The notes: a model not told the origin generated them from the letters alone. Positions 45,994 to 57,032 are shown, numbered from the stretch's first letter. The stretch is DNA of 64,000 nt from Periplaneta americana (GCF_040183065.1 NW_027185502.1:62001-126000), one strand, 5' to 3'. A program made the numbers and translations.

Positions 45994-46783
45994 ATGTTAG
46001 AAATGATGCGAACGGCGCTTTCGGTTTTCAAAGGAGTATCTGCGATTGCGGGACGCCGAGAATTTTCGGGAGGCGCAACGCGGTTCTCCTTAGGGAGACC
46101 AGAATTGGTCAGAATTGTGACGATGCTGGGGACGGTGGGAGTAGGAGGCTATTGTCTATGGAATAGTCGTAGTCCAGCGGACAGGAATGATTCCAAGATT
46201 CCTGATCCAACTCCCTCCTTACCCACGTCGTCACAACCAGAACACCCCCGGTATGTCACCCAATTTAAATATTATTACGCACCCCCCACACCAATAATCA
46301 CAGCCAAACGACAGTCATTCCCCCATCCCCATTACCTTCCTCATCAAAATCACCTCCATCCCCATCCCCACCCCCACCTTCACCTTCACCTCCACTCCAC
46401 CTTCACCTCCAACTCCCCCCCGTTCTATCCTTAAGAAAGATAAAAAGGAAGATCGGGATCCCGACCGCCCGCAGAAGACGGTGACATTTGACCTCCCCCA
46501 GAAGTCTGAAAAGACGAAGGGGAAAGGCAAAGCAACCCCGGGCAAGAGCAAACTCAAGACTCCCCGTCATCGTCCTGTTCCTCCGTATCAGAAGGACGAT
46601 TGGCGCCAGAGGGCCAAGGAACCTTCTGAGTTGGAAGACGACGACGACGACTTCGTGTACATCGACGCTTTTATGAGGTATACGAGGGACCGAATAATGA
46701 TTTGGGAATTTATTCGGGAACTACAAAAACCTTTCGATGGTGACGATGTACCCGGACCATCGTCTAGACGCGGGCGGAAGTAG
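45994..46783 (+). CDS. Gene B: putative mitochondrial membrane protein with PP1-docking motifs
   Basis: Not matched to a named family. Start ATG 45994 (AAA just upstream; TATA 215 bases earlier). The leader MLEMMRTALSVFKGVSAIAG and RREFSGGATRFS is basic and acid-poor like a mitochondrial presequence. A hydrophobic segment RIVTMLGTVGVGGYCLW (about residues 40-56) follows. Then come a proline/serine-rich linker, PPRSILKKDKKED, KTVTFDLPQ, a basic stretch, DDDDDFVYIDAFMRYTRDR, EFIRELQKPF and a basic end. SILK and K-x-V-x-F are the classical PP1 docking pair, about 17 residues apart. The linker changes frame twice (near 46316-46321 and 46390-46400), each fixed by one extra C, so about 263 residues in all. 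Layout parallels gene A. Phosphatase binding and mitochondrial location are inferences; pseudogene is possible. Confidence 0.55.
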
Positions 46784-46826
46784 GGGAGTAAAAGGAGATA
46801 AGAGTCAATTCTACTTCTTAATTATT

Positions 46827-46876
46827 ACACTTATTATTATGTGAAACATATATATATATCACATAATAATAAGTGT
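46827..46876. other. Perfect 18-bp stem hairpin after gene B
   Basis: ACACTTATTATTATGTGA (46827-46844) and TCACATAATAATAAGTGT (46859-46876) are exact inverse complements around a 14-base AT loop. The hairpin begins 44 bases after the stop codon, inside the likely 3' untranslated region. It could be an RNA element, a slippage palindrome or a tiny MITE. Confidence 0.8.
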
Positions 46877-47198
46877 TTTATATATATATATATGTACATA
46901 TACATACCAAATTTTTAGTGAAAGTCTTTCTCTATCATTCCAAAAGTGACTTTTATAAAAGAGACAAAAAAATATAAAATGGAAAAGTAAATATTGATTC
47001 AAGTCTAAGAATATGCAAACCACAAAAAATTAATACTCGATTGCATTTGCCCATAATGGTAGGGTGGTTGGGATGGGCAGGGCGGAACTCGACATGCAGC
47101 CACCTCCACGTGGTGAGTTCTGGGTTGTTTCAGGTCATACAGAATGAAACAAGCGAAGAGCTGCATCTCAACTGTGAAAGGTGGTACAAAAATTTATA

Positions 47199-47425
47199 CA
47201 GGGTGGAAGATGTTCAATAACAGTAAGTTCAAGCACTAAATGCTTAAGATAAAAAGAATAGAATCTTCCTTCTCCCATTTTTTTTATTTTTATTTAGTAA
47301 GAAATAGATTTTGTTTCTAGGAAACATCGCTATATCGCAGTGAATTCAGTAGCAGTTGCCAACAGATGGAAACACTCTTCCTGCAGCACAGATAGCAGTC
47401 ACGAGGAGATCGCCCTTACACCCTG
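47199..47425. mobile_element. Short TIR element, TA-flanked
   Basis: Left CAGGGTGGAAG and right CTTACACCCTG form an 11-bp inverted repeat with one mismatch. TA lies on both sides (47197-47198 and 47426-47427). The 227-bp body is non-coding. Confidence 0.5.
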
Positions 47426-47698
47426 TACCCGCCGTGCTCTGGCTTAAGATGAATGTAACAAAAACATTATCGTCGTTGTTCCTACAATATCTCCTATGTG
47501 CAAAATATAAATTTTTTCAGTAGGAAGAATAAACATTTTTATTAGTGGGATTTTGTTCATTTATTTATTCTACACATTTAAATAACATCTATGTGCAGTC
47601 GGACTACATAATTGATAACAATAATCTACGCTTAATAAGCCAGTGTGTCACAATTACAAAATATATGCTTAATAATCACATAGGAGTTTACTTGTACC

Positions 47699-47699
<1 letters not shown>

Positions 47700-47772
<73 letters not shown>
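47700..47772. repeat. (TTA)n microsatellite
   Basis: About 24 uninterrupted units; the leucine-run frame over it is an artefact. Confidence 0.95.
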
Positions 47773-48019
47773 GTGTCATTAGCAGCAAACCATATATATA
47801 TTAACGAAATATAACATTGAGAGAAATGATATAATGTACTTAGAGAACAAATAAACTTTTTTTAAAATACGTGATAAATAATATAAACTAGGGAACTCTG
47901 TCCTATGACTATTTGAATCCGGAATCGAAAATTTCATTGCTACAAGACGGCAATTCTAGCTAAAGTTTTATTATCGAATTATATAGACATGGGCATTATT
48001 TGTACTACGGCTATGTGCA
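47773..48019. other. AT-rich interval, nothing recognised
   Basis: No supported feature. Confidence 0.4.
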
Positions 48020-48563
48020 TTTGTCAAAAGAAAAAGTGGCCGCTTTCCAGAAGCAAAGTTCCCTTCGGGTATCATCGCTACAATTAAGAGACAGGCGATG
48101 TTACATGTTGTTGTACCACGATGCCTGATATGTATGGTTATAATTCAATAATTCTTTGTGTTACTTAATAGCGTAATGGCAGCGTTCCTGCCTCTTATGC
48201 ATGAGGTCCTGCTTTCGAATACAACCCAGTGCTTTTTATGTTCTTTTTTGTTTCGTTTTTAAGACAGAGATACAAAGCATACATAATTGCTCCTTTCTCT
48301 TTTATGATTATTTTAGTAATTAACATCAGGTTCATGAATGTATTATGTCATGACTTTATCGTTATTTATTATGACATTATGGCTGCAAATAAAAAGAAAA
48401 AAAGATTTTATTCGCAACAAAAATCTGTTTCGTGACGTATACAAAACAAACGTACTGGCGTCTACCTTAGAACATTAAAAAAATTAATCGTTAAAAAAGC
48501 AACAAAAAGCCACGATTCTATCTTCCCCACATCTCGATCACATATTGCAGTCAAGTGGGCATA
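48020..48563 (+). repeat. Composite interspersed repeat (R600), copy 2
   Basis: Inverse counterpart of 1077-1615 (see there for shared words). On the plus strand a tRNA-like block at 48165-48235 has TAGCGTAATGGCAGCGTTCC (A-box-like) and CTTTCGAATAC (B-box-like). The join to the S1 half is interrupted by about 810 bp containing a LINE fragment. Confidence 0.65.
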
Positions 48564-48654
48564 GAATCGACTAGAATCTTTTCAAATAGCGACTGTTCTC
48601 AGCCACGACATTCCACAAGTAACCTGGACATACATAAGTGTTCTGCCCATGGGC

Positions 48655-49130
48655 AGGTCTTTCAATGCAAACCCAACATTCTCCAATCTTTTCTATTTTC
48701 TGTCTTCCTCTTAGTCTCCGCACATGATCCACATATCTTAATGTCGTCTATTATTTGATATCTTCTTCTGCCCCGAACCCTTCTCCCGTTCACCATTCCT
48801 TCCAGTGCATCCTCAGTAGGCAGTTTCTTCTCAACCAGTGACCCAACCAATTCCTTTTTCTCTTTCTAATCAGTTTCACCATCATTCTTTCCTCATCCAC
48901 TTTTTCCAACACAACTGCATTTCTTATTCTGTCTGTTCACTTCACTCTTCCATTTTTCTCCACATCCACATTTCAAATGCTTCTATTCGTTTCTCTTCAT
49001 TTCATCGTAATGTCCATGTTTTTTTCTTATACAGTGCCACACTCCACACAAAACACTTCACCACTCTATTCCTTAGTTCTTTTTCCAGAGGTCCCCAGAA
49101 GTTGCTCCTTTTCTGTTAAAAGCTTCCTTT
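48655..49130 (-). pseudogene. LINE family A, 3' end fragment
   Basis: The minus strand encodes LVEKKLPTEDALEGMVNGRR, VRGRRRYQIIDDIKICGSCA and ETKRKTENRKDWRMLGLH, plus frame-shifted remnants of WTDRIRN and ALYGAETW upstream. Same family as 36289-36784 and 59885-60230. It lies in the insertion that separates R600 from S1. Non-functional. Confidence 0.85.
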
Positions 49131-49371
49131 GCTCATCTTTGCGATTTTTCTTGGGAAAGATAAATGCGTTAACTTCCCATTGCTTTCCGCACACCACTGT
49201 CCTTTCGAATCTTAATAGATCCCAGGGGCCCAAGCGTGGCGGTGAGAGAGTGGATTTGACTAATTGGGCCCTCCGGACTTCACCGAAATTCACCGCAAGG
49301 GTTAAATGTTAGTTCTATCAGGATTTTTGACCTGATAAGAACCGCGAAATCCCAATTAGCCTTTGCCCCCC

Positions 49372-49545
49372 GCATCCTGGACGAACTTGTACAAATCGTT
49401 AGAAAATCTTGGAGGGGGATTGGGCCACTTTTTCCGCAAATGTTTCTTTACTTGTGCCCTCGTAGTTCAGTCGGAAAAACGTCGGAATTTAGATGTCAAC
49501 GTCTGAGGTTCAATTCCTCGTCACTGATTTTCATGTTATTGTGTT
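49372..49545 (+). repeat. tRNA-like SINE segment (S1), copy 2
   Basis: Matches 880-1076 in inverse orientation. The tRNA-like block reads GTAGTTCAGTCGGAAAAACG (A box) and GAGGTTCAATTCCTCG (B box). A 71-base tRNA fold is imaginable, but the paired second copy with the same flanks shows a repeat. Confidence 0.7.
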
Positions 49546-49844
49546 TGAAGATAGTACTTATAATATAATAATATAAAAAGAAAAAAACTAACACCAGTAT
49601 TATGCAACTGTATTGTTCCAAACCTAATATTAAATTTATGTTATTTATGTCGCTTAAGAACGATAACAGAATATAAATGATGACTTGAATATTATTTATA
49701 TCGCTAACAACGCTAACAGAACATAAATAACTTCAATATTATTTATACAGGATCACTTACGAACGATAAGAATATAAATGGTAAATATCGGTTTGTTTAA
49801 TTAATATAAGATATTATATAATATATAATTAATTATTTAAGGCG

Positions 49845-49962
49845 GTCTTGGAACTGTGTGGAGGACGGTTGAACTTCATTAGTAGAAGGGGTGGGAGTGA
49901 AGTATATTCGAAAACTCAGGTGCAATAAAAATTGAAGTAAAAATAAAATGATGTCCCTGTAG
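49845..49962. mobile_element. Right-end fragment of the CAGGGACATC element
   Basis: GGGGTGGGAGTGAAGTATAT to AAAATAAAATGATGTCCCTG matches the right end of the element at 27713-28823, and TA follows. No left end was found upstream, so it is truncated. Confidence 0.75.
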
Positions 49963-51288
49963 TAAACCATTTGATGTGTAGATTTAAGGTTCAATTAAAG
50001 TAACAATTTTATTTCATGGGTTTGAGCTACAAAATTAATTAGGTTTTCATCACAGACATTTCATTTAAGAATATTTATATATTTGGTTAATACTAAAAAC
50101 ATTAAATTCGGAATGGATCAAGTTTGTTGAAACGAAATGAGTGAATCACAACGTTTATCAGAAACACGCGTTACTTATTCCTGAGTTCGTTGTGCGCAAG
50201 AAAGTGGCTTGTATTCAGAGGTGTTAAGAATCTATTTCTCTTTAGAGAGAAAATCACTGTGAATCAAACCGTAACCCGTCTCCACCTACGCATACTTATG
50301 AAATTTATGCCCAACCAACATCTACATAAGCGATTCACATATTTCCGGGTAGGTGAATCTAATCAGAACGCGAAGTCTAAAAACAAATTTGCTGTTGAAG
50401 TTGTTGTTCGCCCTAAGAACAAACTATCAGGTAGAAAAATATTACAATATAAAGTAATGACAAAGATCATTTTCTCACTCTTCTATACATAGCAATATAG
50501 CTGTAAGAGAAATAGGTCTACAACTAGCATCGGTCTGTTTTTTTCAGAGAGTGTTGGTAATTTGCTGGATTGTGTTTGCAAGCGGTGGGTTATATACGTC
50601 TATTTGATATTGCTTTTATTTATGTTTACTTAATTATTAGTCTTCTTACTTTATTAAAACTTAAATTGCAACAGTGAAATAAATATACTCCTATGAAGAA
50701 CACATCTATGCAACGAATATTGGAAACGTGTAGTTGCTTTATTTCATTTTGAAAATTGTTTCCATAGTAACATTAGAACAATGCATTTAGGTTACAATGA
50801 AAAGCAGTGTTAATGCGGAGCTTCTCCAACCGCCCTCCAGTATCTCACTGCATCTGTACTGAGAATAATAACACATAACAAACAATAAACGCTTATATTT
50901 CAGAGCATTTACACGTATCCACAAATTTAACGCTTATTTGAATGAATACGTGCAACACTCCCCCAACGCACCTTTGTGCGTAATTTGATTTATGTGCTGC
51001 TACGTGTGACCCTGACTGGTGCAAGAAAATATGTTTCGAGTTGTTTCTGACCTCTGTTGGTCAGTATTTAAAAGATGGTTTTCTTGCCGCTGCTTTGTGG
51101 CACAGATGTTCTAACTCACTCATTTATAGTGCGTAACACAACTTCGGTATTCAGCGTAATGGATGTACCAAGGACTGACGTTCTTCTGCTTAAGTAGTAA
51201 AGTCTCGTGGTGTGATTTGGAAATTTTATTTATATGTACCCGAACGACTCTATAGATGATCCTGCTCATAACCCAGATACAGGCTATG
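49963..51288. other. Interval with nothing firmly recognised
   Basis: The 100-codon open frame at 50190-50492 has no ATG at its start and no motif known to me; it is not called as a gene. Confidence 0.35.
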
Positions 51289-51529
51289 TTTTTTTTTTTT
51301 TTTAGCTTTATTAACATCTTAGGTTATTTAGCGTCTGAATGACATGACGATGATAATGCCGGTGAAATGATTCGGGGTCCAGCACCGATAGTTACCCAGC
51401 ATTTGCTCATATTGGGTTGAGGGAAAACGCCGGAAAAACGTCAACCAGGTAACTTACCCCGACCGGAAATCGAACCCCGGCCACCTGGTTTCGCGGCCAG
51501 ACGCGCTAACAATTACTCCACAGGTGTAG
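51289..51529 (-). repeat. Full-length tRNA-derived SINE S2
   Basis: On the minus strand the head reads TGGAGTAATTGTTAGCGCGT (A box) with GGGGTTCGATTTCCGG (B box), followed by GTAAGTTACCTGGTTGACG, TCAACCCAATATGAGCAAAT, GGACCCCGAATCATTTCACC and a 15-A tail (the T run at 51289-51303). Other copies are at 23354-23553 and 5655-5706. It is a SINE, not a tRNA gene, because the body and A tail are shared with the other copy. Confidence 0.85.
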
Positions 51530-51654
51530 ATGTTACGAACAGCGATCGACAGGTATGTTTTAATTAGTATGTGATTAGGAAACATCGTGTGTTGTGCATC
51601 ATGGAATGTGTGTGCATAAAGTAGAAACACGTAAGCCTCCTCTCTTTCAGTTGT

Positions 51655-51780
51655 CAGGATTAAGTCTTTCACGAGGAGTTGAACTCTCGCCTGAAAAACG
51701 AGAAAGGAATCGAAAGAGAGAGAGGGGGGAGTGTGAGAGAGAGAAATGAAAATAACAGAAATAAAAGAAAATGAAATATG
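51655..51780. repeat. Purine-rich (GA)n stretch
   Basis: Almost only A and G from about 51690 to 51760 (GAAAGAGAGAGAGGGGGGAG). Confidence 0.7.
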
Positions 51781-51817
51781 AATTTAGGCCTTGAACATAA
51801 GAGAACTCATAGAGAAA

Positions 51818-52302
51818 ATGCGATTCCAAGAATACAACTTTGGCCACCATGTGAGTGCCAAACCAGTACTGGAATACGTTAAATCAGAGGCTGAATTCTT
51901 TTTGGGATATGGAAAGCCATCTTGTCCACAACACGTACTTGTTTCAGGCAATAAAAATGTAAGCAATAAAGAAATCGTAAGTAAACATTGTTCAGACTTA
52001 CATGTAGGGTTAGTTCTAATACTGTGGTCTTAGAAATTTCTATGACTATTCTATTATTTTTGTATCTTCCAATACAGGTACGTGAAGAAAAGAAAATCGC
52101 GACGAATTGTGTTCTTTATGCATACGGTGAAAGTAAAAGGAGTTCAAACAAACGTATGAAAACCCATGTTCGCTTCTTCAAAGACTGCATCCCAGCTGTA
52201 GCGGAATATAGACTATCCAGAACCAGATTAAATATGTCAGCACAGCTTCGCGTAGTGACCAACGCAACAAGAGACACAACAAATATTGAACAGAATCTGT
52301 AG
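51818..52302 (+). CDS. Unrecognised two-exon coding candidate
   Basis: Exon 1 (from about ATG 51818 to 51958) reads MRFQEYNFGHHVSAKPVLEY, KSEAEFFLGYGKPSCPQHVL and VSGNKN. A GTAAGC donor at 51959 and a TATCTTCCAATACAG acceptor ending at 52077 remove 119 bases. Exon 2 then continues in phase as REEKKIATNCVLYAYGESKR to RLNMSAQLRVVTNATRD and a stop at 52302. A second GTAAGT donor at 51976 would break the frame. I do not recognise the protein; no domain, signal or membrane segment is obvious. It may be an exon pair of a larger gene, since a stop codon immediately precedes the frame on the left, or a chance frame with good splice sites. Confidence 0.3.
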
Positions 52303-53182
52303 AAACTTTGATAGATCAACTACCATAAATATCAAAGCCACTAAAGTAGGCAACAGATTTCACATACATTATATTTAGATTGCGATGTTACCATTAAGGC
52401 TCTCTTCTCGGGGCACTATCGTAAGTGGTGTGAAGGAAAGCGAAACCACAAGAGAATTCCGACAAATTCCGGCAAATTTTTGTGAGAATTTTAATATTGA
52501 TTTTAAGTTACCGAACTCAGTTAAATTTTTCACTTGCATTAGAATCAATATTCATACAGGGCTACAAAAAGTAAGCCAGAGATGTATAAGTTCTATTTGC
52601 ACTTCAGATACAAAGAAAAGTACATCTATAAAAGACAACTAAAGCCCGAAACAAAATTAAGAAACTATCCTAAGAAGCTCTGCATAAATCTGAAAAGTAT
52701 GAAGTAATGCAACGTTGCCAGACAGAGACTAAACGGAGCGGAGCACTCCACTATGACTCGTTGCGAGCTCCGGTGTTTCCACAGACATAAGCAAGTTCAC
52801 GCTCCGACTGCACACTCTAGCTCCACAACCGGTTTTGGAGCTTAAAACTCTGACACTACTGAAGTAATGCATTGATATGATTCCATTAATTTGTAACACT
52901 CAATGTAAATATTGGATAACATTTTGTTTCAAAGTAAAAGTATCGGTATAAGATCTTCAACCAAATATCAAACTTCAACGTTTCTATAAGCTCACCAGTC
53001 TTTTATAAATATCCCTTTTTACTCCCTGTTAGAATATGGTTCACATGTAATAGTGGTAGTGATGTAGGTGGTAGAGGCAGTACATTAATTATTACAGCAG
53101 TCACTTCCAACTCAATGCTCTGTGACGTCATAGCGAGCTTCTCTCGTTCTCCGTAGCAATCCAGATATACTCTCGGAGCAGG
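52303..53182. other. Interval with nothing recognised
   Basis: A GC-richer patch at 52715-52860 contains CGGAGCGGAGCACTCC and may be an element end; no partner was found. Confidence 0.35.
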
Positions 53183-54123
53183 GCGCAACCACAGACTGCT
53201 ATATACAGTCACGAATCTTGGGATGATTTTTTGCCAACGAGTTGCATTTCTCACGATAGTTGCTAGCCGCTTGGAGCGCTGTGAGTACTTGGAACAATAG
53301 ACTGTGTCACTGCCATCGTGATCTAATACAGGCCGTAAGGCAGGCCATGTGACTCGCTTAACCCGATCACGAAGGGCGGCGTTTCAACCATATAAATTAA
53401 TTGGAATGCATAAAGAGTAACCTATATTTCTCTCCAATGTAGTGTAATTGCATTAATAAAATTTAAAACAATGATTAGGGGACAATTCAGACATAATTTC
53501 TTGCTAGTTAAGGTGTAATATTATTTTTTGTGTGAAAATTACGTTGTTCGTATGTGTAATACCTGCCTTTATTTCGATTAAATATTGTGAAATTCTTGTA
53601 CATTCATTTATGCACGATTCAATAATTTTCAATTGCACCGCACGAATATTTAGTTATCTTGAAATTATAGGTTATGTTTACTGTACCAGTTGCCCCTTTC
53701 TGTCTAATTTTAGTGGTCTCCAATGCCCTGCCACTACATGTCATATGGATATTATAGGTTATGTTTACTATATTTAACTTATATTCCTACATTCACAAAT
53801 ATACATTATAATTAAACATAATGTCATTTATGACACCCGTCACATTCTATTTGTCTGTGTTTTAATACTACAATTGAGTAGGTACTGAATTATTGTATTT
53901 ATCTACTACCTAAGAGACGAAGTAACACAATCGTACGTATACTAATTTCATAGGAGTGGTATGGTAAATTTTCTGTCTGCAATTAAGGAAGTTAGATGTG
54001 CTAAATTAAAATCGCAATATAAATTCGTTTTATTGAACCTCAAAATAGCTTCCATTCTAAACTTAAAATGTTGATGCGAACAGATTATGTTAACACGTAA
54101 AATTCTCTTCACATTAAAATAAC

Positions 54124-54543
54124 TAATTCAACAGTTCATAGCATAAATACACGTCAAAAAATTACTTTCATACTCCTTCGGCAAGTCTATCGTGCTATCA
54201 AAAAGGAGTTCGTTATATGGCACTAAAACTTTTTAATAGCCTCCCTATCGATATAAAAATGAAACTCAAAACATAAAATTATTTAGGGCCAAATTAAAGA
54301 AGCACCTAATTTCTCACGCCTTCTATTCTGTTGGTGAATTCATGACATTCAATAACACTTCATGAAATTGATACTAAAACTTTGTGTTGTACTAGTAGAC
54401 TATATTGTAAATCTCGTCTGTATATATTTCATCTAGACTGTGACTATAAATTAAGATTTTATAATAGTAGTAAGTTTTTTGACTTGTTCCATTTCTAGCT
54501 GTAAGCATGTATGAATACCATGGAATGTTAATAAATACAATAC
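54124..54543 (+). mobile_element. 5'-truncated LINE 3' end inserted in the P-like element
   Basis: AATAAC flanks the insert (54118-54123 and 54544-54549); copy a at about 29140 has the uninterrupted sequence. The plus strand encodes MALKLFNSLPIDIKM and then FRAKLKKHLISHAFYSVGEF, the C-terminal motif of CR1/Jockey-like LINEs. The tail is AATAAATACAATACAATAAC. Two frameshifts make it dead. Confidence 0.88.
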
Positions 54544-54849
54544 AATAACACAGTTTTGTAATTATTTCTGCAACATATTATGCAACAAGAAGTAAACGGG
54601 ACTTATGGACACATTACACTAAATAAGACTTAGCTATGATACGCAATAAATTTATAATATAATATTTCACTGAGCTCCATACACTGAAATAGAAAACCCG
54701 AACAAACATTGCGGCCTGTCTAGATCGAAAAGGCATTGACTATGCCTTATTTCGCTTTGTTGTGAAAAGTTGTGTCAACTGTGAAATGTTCGTTATCGGT
54801 TGTAATAACTGTAAATGGCTAAAAATATAATAATTTGAATAATAATATG

Positions 54850-54935
54850 GGAAAAGGAGACGTTTGTGGTACTATAAATATTGTAAGAAAAAGAGGTCAG
54901 AGTTATCCTTCTTCCGAAAGATCCAGGAAGGTGAG
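54850..54935 (+). other. Possible short exon inside the P-like element
   Basis: TGGTACTATAAATATTGTAAG reads WYYKYCKKKRSELSFFRKIQ and ends at a GGAAG|GTGAGT donor. A Cys-containing start with a following SFFR segment faintly recalls the THAP zinc finger of P transposases. The resemblance is weak; it could be chance. Confidence 0.2.
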
Positions 54936-55245
54936 TTTATAAAATATAATATATACTTTATGAAATTAATATATAAACCTTATGTATTTCACATTTCAAT
55001 AGTGGAAGGAAAGTGATAATTTTTTCAAAAGAATACGATATCGAAAGTACAATACATTTTATCGTCTGCTGGGAAAAGGGTCTGTGATGAGGCGATAGTA
55101 GCGATCCTGGTGGTGAGCAAATATCTATGTTTGCATATTTAGTAAATATTGAGCTTCGTGACATATATTAGACTGTGGCGCAACTCCAGACCTTACCGAA
55201 GCAGTGGTGTATGGCAAACCAGTTTAATGTAGCGTTTACAGTACC

Positions 55246-55247
<2 letters not shown>

Positions 55248-55297
<50 letters not shown>
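55248..55297. repeat. (AAT)n microsatellite
   Basis: About 16 AAT units. Confidence 0.95.
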
Positions 55298-55298
<1 letters not shown>

Positions 55299-57032
55299 TA
55301 TTAATGTCTTAGGAACGAGATAGGTACACGCTACTATACTTAAATAATTTTGGTATCGTTCTTATATATTTAATGTAGGCTACTCCAAGTTCATTTGGAT
55401 TTATTTTTAGACTAAACTATAGTCCTGGGCGGCATTTTATTAAAAACCCTTTGAGTAAACCCAAGCTAAATGCAGTTATTTAGTAGATAGGCATATTTTA
55501 CTTATGTAGAAAGTCACCTGATATAACCTAGATAACAGAACTTTAAATAATTTTATATTTTATTTTCTAGGTTGAAGATATAAATGAAAATGCAAGTAAT
55601 TCCACCAACCCTGAAATTTCTGCAGAGTGTCCCAAAATAACTATTTCTGTTCAAAGTGAAGTTGATTTATCAGCTCACAATCCTAGGAAAGAAAGATAGA
55701 GGAAATTGAAATTATTTAAAAAAACGGCATGTACAAAGTGAAGTATCCTCATTGTCATCTGTAGGAGAAAACAGTCGTGATTCTCAGCTTGCGGGTGGAA
55801 ATAGCGACAAATTAAAAATTTATGTGATATGTTTTTATCTACTGCAAAGATTGTGAAAATTCATGTGGATTTACTGGATCGTAGCAAGAAAGGAATGTGA
55901 TACCCAAAGGAACTAAAACTGTGGCCCTACGGAAGTTTTTAAGTCCTAATGTTTATAAATGTATGGAGTACTACAGTTGTCTACAACGTGCTTAAGACAA
56001 ATGACAGAAAAATGGCAGTACTCTTCTGCCCCAAATTAATTTATATTTTCTGGTGTAAAGTTGAAAGTGAGTAATTTACGTGCGATAGGGAAATATTGTT
56101 TTAATTTCAGATGAAATGTCATTTTTTACTTCATATCGAAAGATGAAATAGTAAGGTTAGGTAATACAGGTACTGTACAATGAAATGTGTAGACTAATCT
56201 ATGTTTGGCATGAACTGGTAGGTCTACAATGTAGATTCTACATATTTGTAGTTGCTTCATAAATGAATGGGAATTTTAAAAAATGAGACAAAAGACACTG
56301 CCCGTTTAAGTATGGTATTCCTTGCATACCGTATATAATATGAAAAATGTAAATTATAATTAGTATCATTATTACGCTATTATTGTTACTACTACTACCA
56401 CCACTACTACTGTATTTTTCTATTGTGTATAATAACTATAATTTTGTACCTAATACTTTTTAATTTTTGCATTTCTTTTTATTACTGGTATGTATAACAG
56501 ATCTGATTTCAATATGGCTGCCAGCACGGCTTCTTAATAATCGAAGGAACCGATATCTACTTTCCTTTCAGTATATTACTCATTCTCTACATTACACTAT
56601 TAGACCTATACATTCAACTAGAGCTAGTAGCTCTGACAATCCACGATCCGCCACAGCTCCGAGATCGACTCTGACTATTTCTCCGGGCCCCTTCTCCGAG
56701 AGGAAAAGCGTACTCCGACGTCACAACTCGACCAGTTGGTAATGACTGCATTACAGCGACCTTCTCTATTGCAGAGGCTATTCAGTGTCCAATTTCAATG
56801 TATATGCACAAAGTACTCTGACAGGTACAGATTTTTTTACATGTCGGAAATCTTCTGCACGAACGTCCCAGCCTTACTTCCCTCTCAGAGGAAACCATGC
56901 TACAGGCTTCAAGCATCGGTCGGATCTGCATAATTTTAATTTCATTTCTTTTCACTTATTGTATTCCATATAATTTACTTTAGCATTTGAGCTTTAAGAT
57001 GAGAAACAAGTCAAGATTTCACAAGACTGCAA
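55298..57032. other. Interval with one exon-like segment
   Basis: At 55560 a TATTTTCTAG acceptor-like sequence precedes the frame VEDINENASNSTNPEISAEC, which stops after about 45 residues. No motif is recognised, and it is not called as a gene. The rest is AT-rich. Confidence 0.35.

Larger units (their letters stand above)
53190..55177 (+). mobile_element. P-like TIR element, copy b (both ends present)
   Basis: The left end CACAGACTGCTATATACAGT followed by CACGAATCTT is the inverse of the right end AGCTTCGTGACATATATTAG then ACTGTG. GCGCAAC flanks it on both sides (53183-53189 and 55178-55184), a 7-bp duplication, or 8 bp if one terminal base is counted differently. CA...TG ends and a 7-8 bp GC-rich duplication fit the P superfamily better than Tc1/mariner or hAT, but this is inference. 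It carries a LINE tail at 54124-54543. Coding content is limited to the doubtful exon near 54850. Confidence 0.8.

Noticed and set aside
46251..46314. 64-base intron in gene B
   Set aside because: The GTATGT donor and ACAG acceptor fit in phase, but the resulting linker is less natural than the one from two added C bases; left as an alternative.
49440..49512. Functional tRNA gene
   Set aside because: A and B boxes are visible, but the same block with the same flanks occurs at 880-1076, so it is the tRNA-like part of a repeat.
50190..50492. 100-codon open frame as a gene
   Set aside because: Starts at GTG, has no recognisable motif, promoter or splice signal.
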